64,000 bases of DNA, from positions 2,294,001 through 2,358,000 of the forward strand of contig NZ_CP120733.1 of the NCBI RefSeq assembly GCF_029542625.1, in the 5' to 3' direction. The stretch comes from Tepidibacter hydrothermalis. GTDB taxonomy: Bacteria > Bacillota > Clostridia > Peptostreptococcales > Peptostreptococcaceae. The position numbers were made by a program, and so were the translations under genes. The first letter of the stretch is position 1; each line of letters opens with the position of its first letter. Under the pieces are notes generated by a model. The model saw nothing but the letters and a program-made list of their open reading frames with translations, was not told where the DNA came from and ran no database searches. This document shows positions 1-9,793 of the stretch, in pieces.

Positions 1-919
1 TTATGCCTTCATCTATCTTATTTATCCCGTATGACATTTCTTGTGTTAATTTAGACATTTTTTGTTGTATTCCTTCAATAACCTCACTTATTTTCTCCGA
101 AGCATTCTGTGATTGATTTGATAATTTTCCAATTTCAGTGGCTACTACTGCAAAACCCTTTCCATATTCCCCAGCTCTTGCTGCTTCTATAGATGAATTT
201 AGCGCAAGTAGATTTGTATTCTCAGTAATTCCTTTTATTATATCAGAAAATTTTTCTATTTCAGAAAAACTCTCTATAAAATTATTTAAGTTATTGTTAT
301 ACTCGATCATAATATTCCTTAAAGTATCTATAGATTGTTTTGTTTTAACAATATTTTTATTTCCCTCTTCAGTAAGTTTTACAGATGCATCACTTTGTTC
401 ACCTATATTTTTAAGTTCACCTCTTATACCATCTATATTATTCCCAACACCTTCTATATTACTAAAAATGCTATTTATAGATTCCATTTGAGTTAAAGAA
501 CCAGATGCTATTTCTTCACTTGTACTGGCGACGCTTTCTGTTGATTCTTGCATGTTTCTAACTTTATCTGCAGCTTTATCAGATTCAAGTGCAAGCTCTA
601 CTGCTAATTTAAGTCCCGATTTAGAAATTTCTTTAGTATTGTGAAAAAGAGTTTGAAAAGATGATGTTATCTCTTCATTAGAATTATCCAATTTATAATC
701 ATAGCGACCTTCATTAATGATATCTAGCATATTTTTGATTTTTTCTACTTTTTCTTTATAAATTAGTTTAAATATTATATATGAGTACAATAAAGTAATT
801 ATAATATTTACACTTACGCCAAACAAAAAGTTATCTTTGTCCAAAATTATCGTATTTATTAATAAAATAAAAATTAAATAAGTTAGCGAAATAATAATTG
901 TCATTAGTCTTTTTTTCAT
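1..919 (-). CDS. Methyl-accepting chemotaxis protein, C-terminus cut by window edge
   Basis: Chemoreceptor read on the minus strand from an ATG at 919 and still open at base 1, about 306 codons seen. An AAAGGGGG ribosome site lies just upstream. Residues about 5-25 and 33-52 are two hydrophobic helices separated by only a few residues, so there is no room for an extracellular sensor domain. The rest is a long helical signalling region carrying the conserved hairpin tip ([16 protein letters not shown], then GKGFAVVA), the part that contacts CheA/CheW. This looks like a membrane-tethered receptor sensing the cytoplasm or membrane. The family call is certain; the signal sensed cannot be read. 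No chemotaxis kinase gene is nearby. Confidence 0.9.
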   Translation of the reverse strand, partial: MKKRLMTIIISLTYLIFILLINTIILDKDNFLFGVSVNIIITLLYSYIIFKLIYKEKVEKIKNMLDIINEGRYDYKLDNSNEEITSSFQTLFHNTKEISKSGLKLAVELALESDKAADKVRNMQESTESVASTSEEIASGSLTQMESINSIFSNIEGVGNNIDGIRGELKNIGEQSDASVKLTEEGNKNIVKTKQSIDTLRNIMIEYNNNLNNFIESFSEIEKFSDIIKGITENTNLLALNSSIEAARAGEYGKGFAVVATEIGKLSNQSQNASEKISEVIEGIQQKMSKLTQEMSYGINKIDEGI

Positions 920-1056
920 TTTAGGCCCCCTTTATTTCACCTTACATTTTATAAATAATTATATCAATTTCTGTCGTAATTTTCAAACACATTAATGTTA
1001 ATTTTGTGTCTTAATGTTATCCATAAGTGGAAATCCATATAGTTTCCTTATATGTA

Positions 1057-1088
1057 AAAAGCGTAGCTATTTAAATAGCTACGCTTTT
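1057..1088 (-). terminator. Terminator of hcp
   Basis: A 14-bp inverted repeat (AAAAGCGTAGCTAT and its complement) with a 4-nt loop, ending in a T-run on the minus strand just past the hcp stop codon. The flanking A/T tracts could let it work in both directions. Confidence 0.85.
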
Positions 1089-1090
1089 GA

Positions 1091-2728
1091 TTAACCTTGC
1101 ATAAACATTTTTACATCATCTTCTACATTAGTAATTCCAGCTATTCCAAAGTTATCTACTAATACTTTAGCAACATTTGGAGATAAAAATGCAGGTAATG
1201 TTGGTCCTAAATGAATGTTTTTTACACCTAAATATAATAGTGATAATAAAACTATTACAGCTTTTTGCTCATACCAAGCTATATTGTAAGATATAGGCAA
1301 TTCATTTACATCATCAAGTCCGAATACTTCTTTAAGTTTTAAAGCAATTACTACTAGTGAATATGAATCATTACATTGTCCTGCATCTAAAACTCTTGGT
1401 ATTCCTCCTATATCTCCTAAATCAAGCTTATTGTATTTATATTTTGCACATCCTGCAGTTAATATAACCGTATCATTTGGTATAGCCTTAGCAAAATCTG
1501 TATAGTAATTTCTTGATTTTGCTCTACCATCACAACCAGCCATTACAAAGAATCTCTTTATAGCACCAGATTTAACAGCATCTACAACCTTATCAGCAAG
1601 AGCTAATACTTGATTATGAGCAAATCCTCCTACTATTTCTCCTGTTTCTATTTCTGTTGGACATTTACAATTTTTAGCCATCTCTATTATTTCACTAAAA
1701 TCCTTATTTCCATTTTCATCAGCATCTATATGCTTACATCCTGGTACACCTGAAGCTCCTGTTGTAAACAACTTGTCCTTATATGAATCCTTTGGAGGAA
1801 CCACACAGTTTGTAGTCATTAATATAGGTCCATTGAATTTTTCAAATTCTTCTGTTTGCTTCCACCATGCATTTCCATAGTTTCCTGCAAAATGAGAGTA
1901 CTTTTTAAATTCTGGATAGTATTGTCCTGCAAGCATCTCACTGTGAGTATAAACCTCTACTCCAGTTCCTTCTGTCTGCTTTAATAATAACTCTAAGTCT
2001 TTTAAATCATGTCCTGATATTAATATACCTGGTTTATTTCTAACTCCAATATCAACCTTAGTTATTTCTGGGTGTCCATAAGTTCCTGTATTGGCTTGAT
2101 CCAATAAAGCCATTCCATCAACACCATATTTTCCAGCTTCCATGGCAAGTGCAACTAATTCATCAGCAGTTAAACTATCGTCAAGTGTTGCTGCTAAGGC
2201 CTTAGCCATAAAACCATGAACATCTTCATTATTATATCCTAAATTCATAGCATGCTTCATATAAGCTGATAATCCTTTTAATCCATAAATAATAAGTTCT
2301 CTTAAACTTCTAACATCTTCATTTTCTGTTGCTAATACTCCAACAGTCTCTGCTTTTATATCAAATTCCGCTTCTGTAACGGCAGACCAATCCGTTGCAT
2401 CACCAGTTACATTTCCACCAGCTTCTTCAACCTTAACCTTTAATTCTTCTCTTAATCTTAAAGTTTCTTTGACTCTATCTAAAATAGCATTTCTATCAAA
2501 GTTAGCATTAGTTATTGTAGTAAATAAGTTTTCAGTTATATATTTATCTACCTTAGAATCTATAACTCCTACCTTTCTTCCCTCATTACTTACTATTGCA
2601 AGTCCCTTACTTGCATAAACTAATATATCTTGTGACTTAGCTACTGATTCATTCTTACCGCATACACCTCTTACCGTACACCCTTTACATCCTGCAGCCT
2701 CTTGACATTGATAACAAAACATACCCAT
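1091..2728 (-). CDS. hcp: Hydroxylamine reductase (hybrid-cluster protein)
   Basis: Hybrid-cluster protein, 545 aa, the normal length. These cytoplasmic Fe-S enzymes reduce hydroxylamine in vitro and act as NO reductases in nitrosative-stress defence. The N-terminus has the iron-sulfur motif C5-x2-C8-x8-C17-x5-C23 expected of the family. Later Cys-containing blocks ([29 protein letters not shown]) match hybrid-cluster ligands. The ATG at 2728 follows GAGGAG at good spacing; most homologues begin at what is here residue 3 (MFCYQC). The gene is monocistronic, with a terminator at 1057-1088. Two adjacent palindromes lie upstream (2788-2813). No hcr reductase gene is beside it, as is usual in clostridia. 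Confidence 0.96.
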   Translation of the reverse strand: MGMFCYQCQEAAGCKGCTVRGVCGKNESVAKSQDILVYASKGLAIVSNEGRKVGVIDSKVDKYITENLFTTITNANFDRNAILDRVKETLRLREELKVKVEEAGGNVTGDATDWSAVTEAEFDIKAETVGVLATENEDVRSLRELIIYGLKGLSAYMKHAMNLGYNNEDVHGFMAKALAATLDDSLTADELVALAMEAGKYGVDGMALLDQANTGTYGHPEITKVDIGVRNKPGILISGHDLKDLELLLKQTEGTGVEVYTHSEMLAGQYYPEFKKYSHFAGNYGNAWWKQTEEFEKFNGPILMTTNCVVPPKDSYKDKLFTTGASGVPGCKHIDADENGNKDFSEIIEMAKNCKCPTEIETGEIVGGFAHNQVLALADKVVDAVKSGAIKRFFVMAGCDGRAKSRNYYTDFAKAIPNDTVILTAGCAKYKYNKLDLGDIGGIPRVLDAGQCNDSYSLVVIALKLKEVFGLDDVNELPISYNIAWYEQKAVIVLLSLLYLGVKNIHLGPTLPAFLSPNVAKVLVDNFGIAGITNVEDDVKMFMQG

Positions 2729-2787
2729 AGTTAACTCCTCCTCATTTATATTATGTTTAATTAATTTTCTTATGTTGTGTTGCTATG

Positions 2788-2813
2788 AGTAAAGTTTACT
2801 ATATCGGTATAGT
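2788..2813. promoter_or_regulatory. Two adjoining palindromes upstream of hcp, candidate operator
   Basis: AGTAAAGTTTACT (2788-2800) is a perfect 13-bp palindrome. It overlaps ACTATATCGGTATAGT (2798-2813), which has 6-bp arms. They lie 60-85 bp before the hcp start. Hcp genes are commonly controlled by NO- or redox-responsive regulators such as HcpR; assigning this site to any regulator is a guess. Confidence 0.35.
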
Positions 2814-2858
2814 TTATTCCGTAACACAAGTTACATAAATGAAATTTTTTACCTATTT

Positions 2859-3584
2859 CTATGGAAATATTCTCATTCTATAAGCTTGAACAGCAGTTTT
2901 ACTAAGCTTGTCTATAAGCTTAGAGTTAACATATGCTCCTACAAAAGCTCCAATTCCAGGAACCATCTGTAAAAGCTTTGCTAAATCTATATAATCTCTA
3001 TACTCTTGTTGAAATGATCTCCAATCAAAAGAATCAATATCATCAGGTAAAGAATCAAAATACTCTTCAAAGTTTTCCATTTTATAAAATACATCATTTA
3101 TTTTACTTTTACTTGCAAAAGTGATGTGGAATATATTTAATATATATATTCTTTCTTTATAATCATTTACATCAAAACCATATATAGCAGCAATGTCATA
3201 AAGCAACTTAATTTTAATACTTAAAAGTAAAGGTAAATCCGCAAGGCCTAATATTATCCCACCTGCTCCAGTTCCTGCACCTTCTATTAAAGCAGTAGTT
3301 TTATATGCCTTAGTTTTTTGAGCCACTAATTTTTCTCTTTGTCGAAGTGATAAGTTTTCATACGGTTTCTTAGTAATGTATTTTGAACCAAACAAAACTG
3401 CTCTAGTCATATTTTTTATAGTCGAAGTTACTATTTCATGATATTTTTCAGGTAACAAGTTATTAAACTTATTTTGAACATGCTTTGACGCTTTTTCAAC
3501 CAAAGATGGTTTTTTTCTCATTTTTTTCTTCCAATTATTAAGTTCCTTCCTAGCTATTTCATTGTAGAAATCTATTATACTCAC
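2859..3584 (-). CDS. EcsC family protein
   Basis: 241-aa protein of the EcsC family (named after B. subtilis EcsC; function unsettled). The typical centre is present: a glycine-rich hydrophobic stretch (GAGTGAGGIILGLADLPLL) followed by an IYGFDVND-type segment, then a second glycine-rich helix near the C-terminus (QMVPGIGAFVGAYVNSKLID). The N-terminal 45 residues are very basic. The first codon is GTG at 3584, with a weak GTAGG ahead. There is no ecsAB transporter nearby, so the name does not imply that context. Family call strong, role unknown. Confidence 0.85.
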   Translation of the reverse strand: MSIIDFYNEIARKELNNWKKKMRKKPSLVEKASKHVQNKFNNLLPEKYHEIVTSTIKNMTRAVLFGSKYITKKPYENLSLRQREKLVAQKTKAYKTTALIEGAGTGAGGIILGLADLPLLLSIKIKLLYDIAAIYGFDVNDYKERIYILNIFHITFASKSKINDVFYKMENFEEYFDSLPDDIDSFDWRSFQQEYRDYIDLAKLLQMVPGIGAFVGAYVNSKLIDKLSKTAVQAYRMRIFP

Positions 3585-3606
3585 CTACCTACATTATCTT
3601 TTATAT

Positions 3607-4104
3607 TTATTTTAAATTCTTCTTCATAACAACAGCCTTCAAATCCTTACCTGTCCAATTAAGTATAGTATCTCCAAACTCAACAAATCCATTTTTACTC
3701 CAAAACTCAATTACTGAATCGTCATAATCAGTAACTACATCTATTCTTATACAATTACTTTTTAAAGACAATGTATATTTTTCTAGATCATTATATATTA
3801 ATCTTCCCAAACCATTATTTTTATAATCATTATGTATCATAAGTAAAGATAAATATGTTTCCTTATCTATCTTAAAATCTACTACTCCAACTATTTTTTC
3901 CGAGTTCATATCTGTTATCTTGCAACATAAAAATCCAATTTCTTTCATAGTTTTTAATTCTCTACTCATCCACTCTGTTGTTATTTCTTCTTTATCCATA
4001 TGGTTGATTAAAAAATTTTCATTAGAATTATAAACCTCAATAATTTCATTTAAATCCTTATTTTTAACCACATCTACTCTAAACCAGTTTGACTTAAACA
4101 ACAT
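3607..4104 (-). CDS. GNAT-family N-acetyltransferase
   Basis: About 165 aa with the GNAT fold: an N-terminal strand-helix region, then LSLLMIHNDYKNNGLGRLIY, which is the acetyl-CoA pyrophosphate loop (Q/RxxGxG/A variant NNGLG), and a C-terminal FWSKNGFVEFG segment. The ATG at 4104 is preferred over one 9 bases earlier because AGGGAG then sits at proper spacing. The substrate cannot be told. It is 22 bases upstream of the EcsC gene on the same strand and may be cotranscribed. Confidence 0.8.
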   Translation of the reverse strand: MLFKSNWFRVDVVKNKDLNEIIEVYNSNENFLINHMDKEEITTEWMSRELKTMKEIGFLCCKITDMNSEKIVGVVDFKIDKETYLSLLMIHNDYKNNGLGRLIYNDLEKYTLSLKSNCIRIDVVTDYDDSVIEFWSKNGFVEFGDTILNWTGKDLKAVVMKKNLK

Positions 4105-4291
4105 TTTATCCATCTCCCTATATCACACATAAATTCATTTACATAATTATACAATATATCTTTTTTAATTTCTATTCATATATCTTTACCGTAGACACAT
4201 TTTAACTTTAAAGTATTAAACTCAAAAATCAAGCTTACTAAAATGTTATTTTATTCAAGTAAATCCATTTCAGATTTAAGAATCATACTAA

Positions 4292-4493
4292 AAAACAAAT
4301 GGCATTAAAATGTTAGCTAATGATTTAAATATTTTTGTATAAAACTTGAATTACATCGTTTGAATATCCGTTAAGAAAGTTCGTTGTTTGACCTCTAGGG
4401 AGTTTAGAACTTTTAGGAGATTCAATAAGATGTAATTTTTAGTTTTATTAAAAATATTTATTACATTAGCGCTATTTTAATGCCATTTGTTTT
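4292..4493. repeat. 202-bp fold-back element, copy A
   Basis: Ends in perfect 20-bp inverted repeats (AAAACAAATGGCATTAAAAT). The interior can fold into a long imperfect hairpin (TAAAACTT/TAGTTTTA, then ATATCCGTTAAGAAAGTTC opposite GAACTTTTAGGAGATT). The core resembles copy B at 30164-30366, while the outer arms have a different sequence in each copy yet stay complementary. On the minus strand the distal arm is followed by a T-run, like a terminator stem whose loop has been filled. No ORF inside. It lies between the Xaa-Pro aminopeptidase terminator and the GNAT gene, in the 487-base gap 4114-4600. Confidence 0.75.
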
Positions 4494-4531
4494 GGATTAA
4501 ACATATAAACCTTCTTTTACAAAATAAAAAG

Positions 4532-4581
4532 TAGCCACCAAACTCATTAAGGTATATTCTACCCTCTTAGCTTGGTGGCTA
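4532..4581 (-). terminator. Terminator of the Xaa-Pro aminopeptidase gene
   Basis: Inverted arms TAGCCACCAA/TTGGTGGCTA around a loop that can pair further, followed on the minus strand by CTTTTTATTTT. Confidence 0.8.
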
Positions 4582-4600
4582 TGCCTACTACTTGATATTA

Positions 4601-6391
4601 TTAGATTTCTCTAGTATATTTTTTTAACCATTCTTTTTCATCTTCATTTAAGTATGGTGATATTTTATCATATACTGTCTTATGATATTCATTTAACCAT
4701 GCTATTTCTTCTATATTTAAGATGTCAGGGTTTACTGCATCTAAATCTATCGGTACATAAGTAATTGGTTCAAAGTACATAAATTGACCGTATTCATTTT
4801 TTTCACCTTTGCATACAAGCATTTCATTCTCAATTCTAATTCCGTAAGAATCTGCAATATATATACCTGGTTCATTTGTAAGAATCATACCTTCTTCAAT
4901 TTGATGAATTTCATGTGCACGGTACTGCCATCTAAATCCTGTTGGCGCTTCATGAATGTTCATTAAGTATCCAACACCGTGACCTGTTCCATGATTAAAG
5001 TTTAAGTTATGGTTCCAGAATGGAGCACGTGCAACTATGTCTAAATTCATACCATTACAACCATAAAGGAATCTTGCATGCGCAAGTCTTAGATTACTTT
5101 GTAAAGTTATAGTAAAGTGATCTTTCATTATTTGTGGTATTTCTCCTAATGCAATCGTTCTTGTAATGTCAGTAGATCCTTCATAGTATCCACCGCCTGT
5201 ATCTGTTAAAAATAAAGATCCTTTTTTTAGTTCTATATTAGTTTCTTCAGAAGAAGTGTAGTGCACAATCGCTCCATGTGGACCAAACGCAGATATTGGT
5301 TCAAAGCTTGGACGAATAAATCCTTCTTGCTCTGCTCTAAGCTCTTCTAGTTTATTAGATGCACTAATCTCTGTAATTGTTTCTTTGCCTACATTTTGTT
5401 TTAACCAATACATATATTTTGTATGTGCTATTCCATCTTTAATATGAGCATTTTTTATATTTTTAATTTCAGTTGGGTTTTTCATAGCTTTAAATACAAC
5501 TGATGGATTTTCTTTTTCTACTTTTTTAACATCATCATGGATGTTATTATATAATGCGTAATTTGTTCTAACAGGGTCAAGTAATAATACATTAGAACTA
5601 GTGAATTTTTTTGCTTCTTCGTATACATCATTATATGGATGAACAGCTGTTACACCATTTTTCATAAGCTCTGATTTTATTTCATCGCTTAATTTAGCTT
5701 CATTTATGAATAGATGCACTTCCTCCATTGTAATAATTAAATAACTCAAAATTAGAGGGAAAAATTCAATATCATCTCCACGTATGTTAAGAAGCCATGC
5801 TACATCATCTAAAGATGTAATTACATGTGTATTTGTACCTGCATCTTTCATTGATTTTCTAACACGTTCCAATTTAGAAGCTGTAGATTCACCAGTATAT
5901 TTTATATCAAGAGCAAAAGCTGGTTTTTCAGAAAGTGGTGGGCGATCTTCCCATATATCATCAATTAAGTCACAATCATAACATATAGATCCATTTTTAT
6001 TTTTTACAATTTTTTCATACGTTTGTCCTTCTCCCATTGAAACAACACGACCATCAAATCCAAGTATTCCTTTTTCAGAAAGCGTACTTTCAATATATTC
6101 TTCTATAGTTGGAACATTTGGCTCACCCATTTTAAATAATTCAACAGTTGTTCCTTCAAGTTGTTTTCCAGCTTGAAGAAAATATCTTCCATCTGTCCAA
6201 AGTCCTGCCTTATCCATTGTAATAATAGCAGTTCCTGCAGAACCTGTAAAACCTGTTATGTACTTTCTAGCTTTGAAGTGTTCACCAACATATTCGCTTT
6301 GATGGAAATCAGCAGTAGGAACAATATACATATCAATATTTTTTTCTTTCATTAACTTTCTTAAATTTGTAAGTTTTTGTGATATTTTCAT
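4601..6391 (-). CDS. Xaa-Pro aminopeptidase, long form (M24B), paralogue 1
   Basis: 596-aa metallopeptidase that removes an N-terminal residue next to proline. It has the three-part layout of long-form aminopeptidase P: two creatinase-type N-terminal domains (about 1-310), the pita-bread catalytic domain (about 315-540) and a short C-terminal M24_C tail ending EKEWLKKYT. All five metal ligands are visible: D397 and D408 (LTDTGG...STDITRT), H471 (GTGHGVG), E507 (TNEPG) and E521 (IRIENE). No signal peptide, so cytoplasmic, probably in peptide catabolism. RBS AAGGAG, own terminator. A paralogue of nearly equal length lies at 22884-24677. Confidence 0.93.
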   Translation of the reverse strand: MKISQKLTNLRKLMKEKNIDMYIVPTADFHQSEYVGEHFKARKYITGFTGSAGTAIITMDKAGLWTDGRYFLQAGKQLEGTTVELFKMGEPNVPTIEEYIESTLSEKGILGFDGRVVSMGEGQTYEKIVKNKNGSICYDCDLIDDIWEDRPPLSEKPAFALDIKYTGESTASKLERVRKSMKDAGTNTHVITSLDDVAWLLNIRGDDIEFFPLILSYLIITMEEVHLFINEAKLSDEIKSELMKNGVTAVHPYNDVYEEAKKFTSSNVLLLDPVRTNYALYNNIHDDVKKVEKENPSVVFKAMKNPTEIKNIKNAHIKDGIAHTKYMYWLKQNVGKETITEISASNKLEELRAEQEGFIRPSFEPISAFGPHGAIVHYTSSEETNIELKKGSLFLTDTGGGYYEGSTDITRTIALGEIPQIMKDHFTITLQSNLRLAHARFLYGCNGMNLDIVARAPFWNHNLNFNHGTGHGVGYLMNIHEAPTGFRWQYRAHEIHQIEEGMILTNEPGIYIADSYGIRIENEMLVCKGEKNEYGQFMYFEPITYVPIDLDAVNPDILNIEEIAWLNEYHKTVYDKISPYLNEDEKEWLKKYTREI

Positions 6392-6498
6392 TATATTAAT
6401 CTCCTTTCAATATTTATATCTTCTAGTTAAAATTATAGCATAAAACTTATAAAAAATATAACAATTGAGATAATATATGGAAATAAACATGCAAAAAA

Positions 6499-6529
6499 CA
6501 ACTCCCATTTTAATTAATCCGAGAGTTGT
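6499..6529 (-). terminator. Terminator after the LapA-like gene
   Basis: ACAACTC/GAGTTGT stem followed by TTTTTTG on the minus strand, 10 bases past the stop codon of the gene at 6538. Confidence 0.75.
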
Positions 6530-6537
6530 CTTCTTAT

Positions 6538-6882
6538 TTATTCATTAATATCTATTTTATTCTCTTCTAAACTATCAATTTTCTTTTCATCTAGACTATT
6601 TTTAAATTCTTCAATTTTATTATTAAACAATTTATTTTCTTCTTCTAAACTTTTAATTTTCTTTGACTGTTCTTTTATTTTAAGCTTTAGTTTGATTTGT
6701 TTTATAAACCCTAATAACATAACAATTACTGCTCCTAGAGCTGCAGAAATTAGAATTACAAGTGCTTGAGAAATATTAAATTTAGCAAATAAAAAACTTA
6801 TGGCTACAATACCAGAATTCTGTATAGCAAATACTGCTACTAAAATTGCAAATATTAAAGAAATAATAAATCCAAATTGCAT
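6538..6882 (-). CDS. LapA-domain (DUF1049) membrane protein
   Basis: About 114 aa. Two transmembrane helices (residues about 3-22 and 35-58) flank the family motif QNSGIVAISFLFAKFNIS. They are followed by a charged coiled coil (KIKEQSKKIKSLEEENKL) and an acidic tail. This is the LapA/DUF1049 family; in Gram-negatives LapA helps LPS assembly, but in Firmicutes its role is unknown. The start used is the ATG at 6882 behind AAGGGGAT; the longer upstream extension has no ribosome site and is basic and non-conserved in look. Single gene with its own terminator. Confidence 0.8.
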   Translation of the reverse strand: MQFGFIISLIFAILVAVFAIQNSGIVAISFLFAKFNISQALVILISAALGAVIVMLLGFIKQIKLKLKIKEQSKKIKSLEEENKLFNNKIEEFKNSLDEKKIDSLEENKIDINE

Positions 6883-6975
6883 AATCTGATCCCCTTTCCT
6901 TATGATAAATTCTATTTTAACTTTATTATATAAATAAAGGATAACACACATATTCTAAGAAAAAAAGCACAAAAA

Positions 6976-7004
6976 ACTCGATGAGCAATATTAACCCATC
7001 GAGT
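6976..7004 (-). terminator. Terminator of the partner-switching/chemoreceptor operon
   Basis: Stem ACTCGATG/CATCGAGT with a 13-nt loop followed by TTTTTTG on the minus strand, just past the STAS gene. Confidence 0.85.
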
Positions 7005-7018
7005 ACTTTAAATTTATA

Positions 7019-7297
7019 CTATTTGATTTCAAATACATTATCCAATCTTGTCAATTCAAAAATCTTCATAACCTTTGGATTTATCGAATTAAGTGTTAAG
7101 CTTCCATTTAACTCATTGCACTTTTTATATATTCCTACTAATACTCCAAGTCCTGTACTATCAATAAATGTACAACTATTGAAGTTAAGTGCAAAGTTTT
7201 TATTTCCTTCATTTATCAAATTATTCATATTCTGTCTAAATTCTGCAGCTTCATCTACTGCAAAATTTTCAGGTATTGATATTCTTACCTCATTCAT
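7019..7297 (-). CDS. STAS-domain anti-sigma-factor antagonist
   Basis: 92-aa single STAS domain of the SpoIIAA/RsbV type. The phosphorylatable serine is Ser47 in FIDSTGLGVLVG. In this family the dephosphorylated form binds an RsbW/SpoIIAB-type kinase and frees that kinase's partner. It is the last gene of a run with a SpoIIE-type phosphatase (9794-11212), an RsbW-like kinase (9383-9775) and a chemoreceptor (7309-9303), 11 bases after the receptor stop. Kinase, phosphatase and antagonist thus all occur in one operon. No sigma factor gene is near, so the output may be something other than sigma. Confidence 0.92.
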   Translation of the reverse strand: MNEVRISIPENFAVDEAAEFRQNMNNLINEGNKNFALNFNSCTFIDSTGLGVLVGIYKKCNELNGSLTLNSINPKVMKIFELTRLDNVFEIK

Positions 7298-7308
7298 TTA
7301 TATTCACC

Positions 7309-9303
7309 TCAAATTTTAAATTTTTCTACTAGGCTATTTAAGTTAACTGCCATGGCACTAGTTTCTTCTGAGCTAGCAGCTAAATTTTGAATTATAGAAG
7401 ATTGCTCCTCAGCTGCTGCTGCAACTTGTTGACTGCTTTCAGATGTAGTTTCAGTAGTAGTTGCTACAGAATCAATAAGCTGTATTATCTGATCAGAACT
7501 TGCAACTTCATCCTTTGTAACATCTACAACTTGATCAACAGCATCACTTATCTGTTCCACTGCATCTATAATATGTATAAATGATTTATCCGTTTCTTTA
7601 GCTACAACTACTCCATTTTCTACTGCTGTTTTAGCAATATTCATTGAACTAACTGCTTTTTCTATTTGAATTACCATTTCGTTTACCAATGAAGATATTT
7701 CATTTGATTCAACATTTGTTTGTTCTGCAAGCTTACGAACTTCATCAGCTACTACACTGAATCCCTTTCCATGTTCTCCAGCTCTTGCCGCTTCTATAGA
7801 AGCATTTAACGCCAATAAATTTGTTTGACTTGAAATATTATTAATTGTATTAATAATACCACTAACTTTTTTAGAAAGATCATCTAAAACTTGAAGTACA
7901 TCTTGTGTTTCACTTGATACTTTACTAATATTTTCAATAGCTCCAACTGTTTCTTCAACTTTTATCCTTCCTTGTTTAGCTGCATTCATAGTATTATCAG
8001 AATTTTCCTTAGCTGTAACCACCTTATTTTTTGCTATTTGAATTAAGCTTGAAAGTTGAACTAAAACCTCAGATGTTTCAATTATTGATTTATTTTGGTT
8101 TTGTGCATTATACGCAACACCTTGTATATTATCAGTTATATGTTCTGTTGATGCACTGATTTCTTCTGACGATGCTGCTAGCTCTTCTGATGATGCTGTT
8201 AACTCTTCTGATCCAAGTCTAACATGTTTTATTATATTTGATTGATGTTCAATCATGTCATTAAAATATTCACCTAGTACCTGTATTTCGTCATTTGTAG
8301 TTATATTAGCTCTAACCGTTAAATCTCCATCTCCTACCTTAATCATTAAATCCTCTAGATTTTTAATAGGATTTATAATATTTTTAGTTGTTATAAGATA
8401 AGCTAAAAATACTGCAATTGCTAAAGATAATATAATTGTTATTATTGTAATTTTTCTAATAGAGAATACTGAAGACATATATTCTTCGTAGTCAGCTGTT
8501 ACTGCTACAACCCAATTGTTAACAGGAGCAAATCTTACAAACTTATATTTCCCCTCATATGTATAATAACCTTCACCTGATTTGCCAGACTTCATTTGAT
8601 CTACTAAAGCTTTTAACTCATTATTGTCTGTATCTCCTATATTTTCACTTAATATTTTTTCTTTTTTAGGATGAGATACGAATACTCCATTTTTATCAAC
8701 CATGTAAGCATATCCATTTTCACCTATTTTTAATTTTGATACCTGTCTTGAAATATTATCAAAATTAATACTTGCACATACTGTACCCACAACTTTGCTA
8801 TCAATCACTAAAGGATATGCAATAGCTATTATAGGTTCATTATTATCTTTATCTAATATAACTTCACTTTGAGCAAAAGATCCACTTAATGCCTTTTGAA
8901 TATATTCTCTATCTCTTAAATCAATATCAGAATTTTCATTTCTAGTGCTCATAATTTCCTTACCAAATTCGTCTGTAATATATAAAGACCCTATTTGATC
9001 TTTATTTTCTTCTTGTAATTTAACTAAATATGTATACACCTCATGAGTATTTTCATTATATCCAGCTGCAGTAGTAGCTATATCTGCATCATAACTTAAA
9101 ACTTGAACATACTTATTTACAGACTCTATATTCTGTTTTATAATCTCTGCTGTTTGTTCTGTAATATCTCTTAATTCTTCCTCAGTTGCATGTTGCATCG
9201 AACGAGAAGTCATAACACTAGAAGTAACTCCCAAAGCAAGAAGTGGAATTAATATAAATATAAAAAACATAGAAATTAATTTAGTTTTCAAACTTTTTTT
9301 CAT
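7309..9303 (-). CDS. Methyl-accepting chemotaxis protein with dCache sensor
   Basis: 664-aa chemoreceptor. Residues about 10-33 form TM1; about 35-280 are an extracellular double-Cache sensor ([36 protein letters not shown]); TM2 is near 285-310, followed by HAMP and a long signalling domain with the tip [20 protein letters not shown] and [16 protein letters not shown]. The ATG at 9303 is chosen because GGAGGG precedes it; the upstream extension lacks one. It lies inside the operon with SpoIIE-type phosphatase, RsbW-like kinase and STAS genes, which is unusual: the receptor may feed the partner switch rather than, or as well as, CheA. Confidence 0.93.
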   Translation of the reverse strand: MKKSLKTKLISMFFIFILIPLLALGVTSSVMTSRSMQHATEEELRDITEQTAEIIKQNIESVNKYVQVLSYDADIATTAAGYNENTHEVYTYLVKLQEENKDQIGSLYITDEFGKEIMSTRNENSDIDLRDREYIQKALSGSFAQSEVILDKDNNEPIIAIAYPLVIDSKVVGTVCASINFDNISRQVSKLKIGENGYAYMVDKNGVFVSHPKKEKILSENIGDTDNNELKALVDQMKSGKSGEGYYTYEGKYKFVRFAPVNNWVVAVTADYEEYMSSVFSIRKITIITIILSLAIAVFLAYLITTKNIINPIKNLEDLMIKVGDGDLTVRANITTNDEIQVLGEYFNDMIEHQSNIIKHVRLGSEELTASSEELAASSEEISASTEHITDNIQGVAYNAQNQNKSIIETSEVLVQLSSLIQIAKNKVVTAKENSDNTMNAAKQGRIKVEETVGAIENISKVSSETQDVLQVLDDLSKKVSGIINTINNISSQTNLLALNASIEAARAGEHGKGFSVVADEVRKLAEQTNVESNEISSLVNEMVIQIEKAVSSMNIAKTAVENGVVVAKETDKSFIHIIDAVEQISDAVDQVVDVTKDEVASSDQIIQLIDSVATTTETTSESSQQVAAAAEEQSSIIQNLAASSEETSAMAVNLNSLVEKFKI

Positions 9304-9382
9304 TGTTACCCTCCATCTAATATTCACTAACATTTATTTTCCAATTGGCAATATAATTCATACGTTTGCATGAATCGTTTTT

Positions 9383-9775
9383 TTATCCAACATTTAAATA
9401 TTTTTGTATAACTAATTTATTATCCTTAAACTCAATTTTATCAGCAATACAATTTATAAGAAATAAACCTCTTCCACAATCATTTAATAAATTTTCATCT
9501 GATAGTTTATTTGGAATGCTTAAATTTTCAAACCCATTTCCGCAATCCTCTATTTCAAATTCTATATTTGTATCATTACAAACATACCTTAAATAAATAG
9601 GTTTATTCTCGTCACCATTATTACCATGTTTAAACGCATTCGTTAAAGATTCTGTTAATAATAGCTTAATATCAAAACAATCATCAGAAATATTCAACTC
9701 ATTGACAACATCATCAATAACCTGTTTATAATTATTTAATCCATATAAAGTAACTTCATTTTTTTTCATTCTCAC
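9383..9775 (-). CDS. RsbW/SpoIIAB-like anti-sigma serine kinase
   Basis: About 130-aa GHKL-type ATPase domain alone, as in RsbW and SpoIIAB. N-box LLLTESLTNAFKHGN (Glu42, Asn46), G1 box EDCGNGFE and G2 box NDCGRGLFLI are all present. In this family the protein binds a target and phosphorylates the STAS antagonist. GTG at 9775 is the likely start because GAGGTGA lies about 9 bases ahead; an ATG at 9769 is the alternative. It starts 18 bases after the phosphatase gene stop and about 80 bases before the chemoreceptor. Confidence 0.88.
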   Translation of the reverse strand: MRMKKNEVTLYGLNNYKQVIDDVVNELNISDDCFDIKLLLTESLTNAFKHGNNGDENKPIYLRYVCNDTNIEFEIEDCGNGFENLSIPNKLSDENLLNDCGRGLFLINCIADKIEFKDNKLVIQKYLNVG

Positions 9776-9793
9776 ACTAAATCTCACCTCATT

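Noticed and set aside
138-491. Plus-strand frame of 117 codons
   Set aside because: Antisense to the signalling helix of the chemoreceptor; low-complexity Phe/Ser/Ile product.
4292-4493. Possibility that the fold-back repeat is an insertion sequence or group II intron
   Set aside because: Far too short, no transposase or reverse-transcriptase frame, no recognisable intron domain V.
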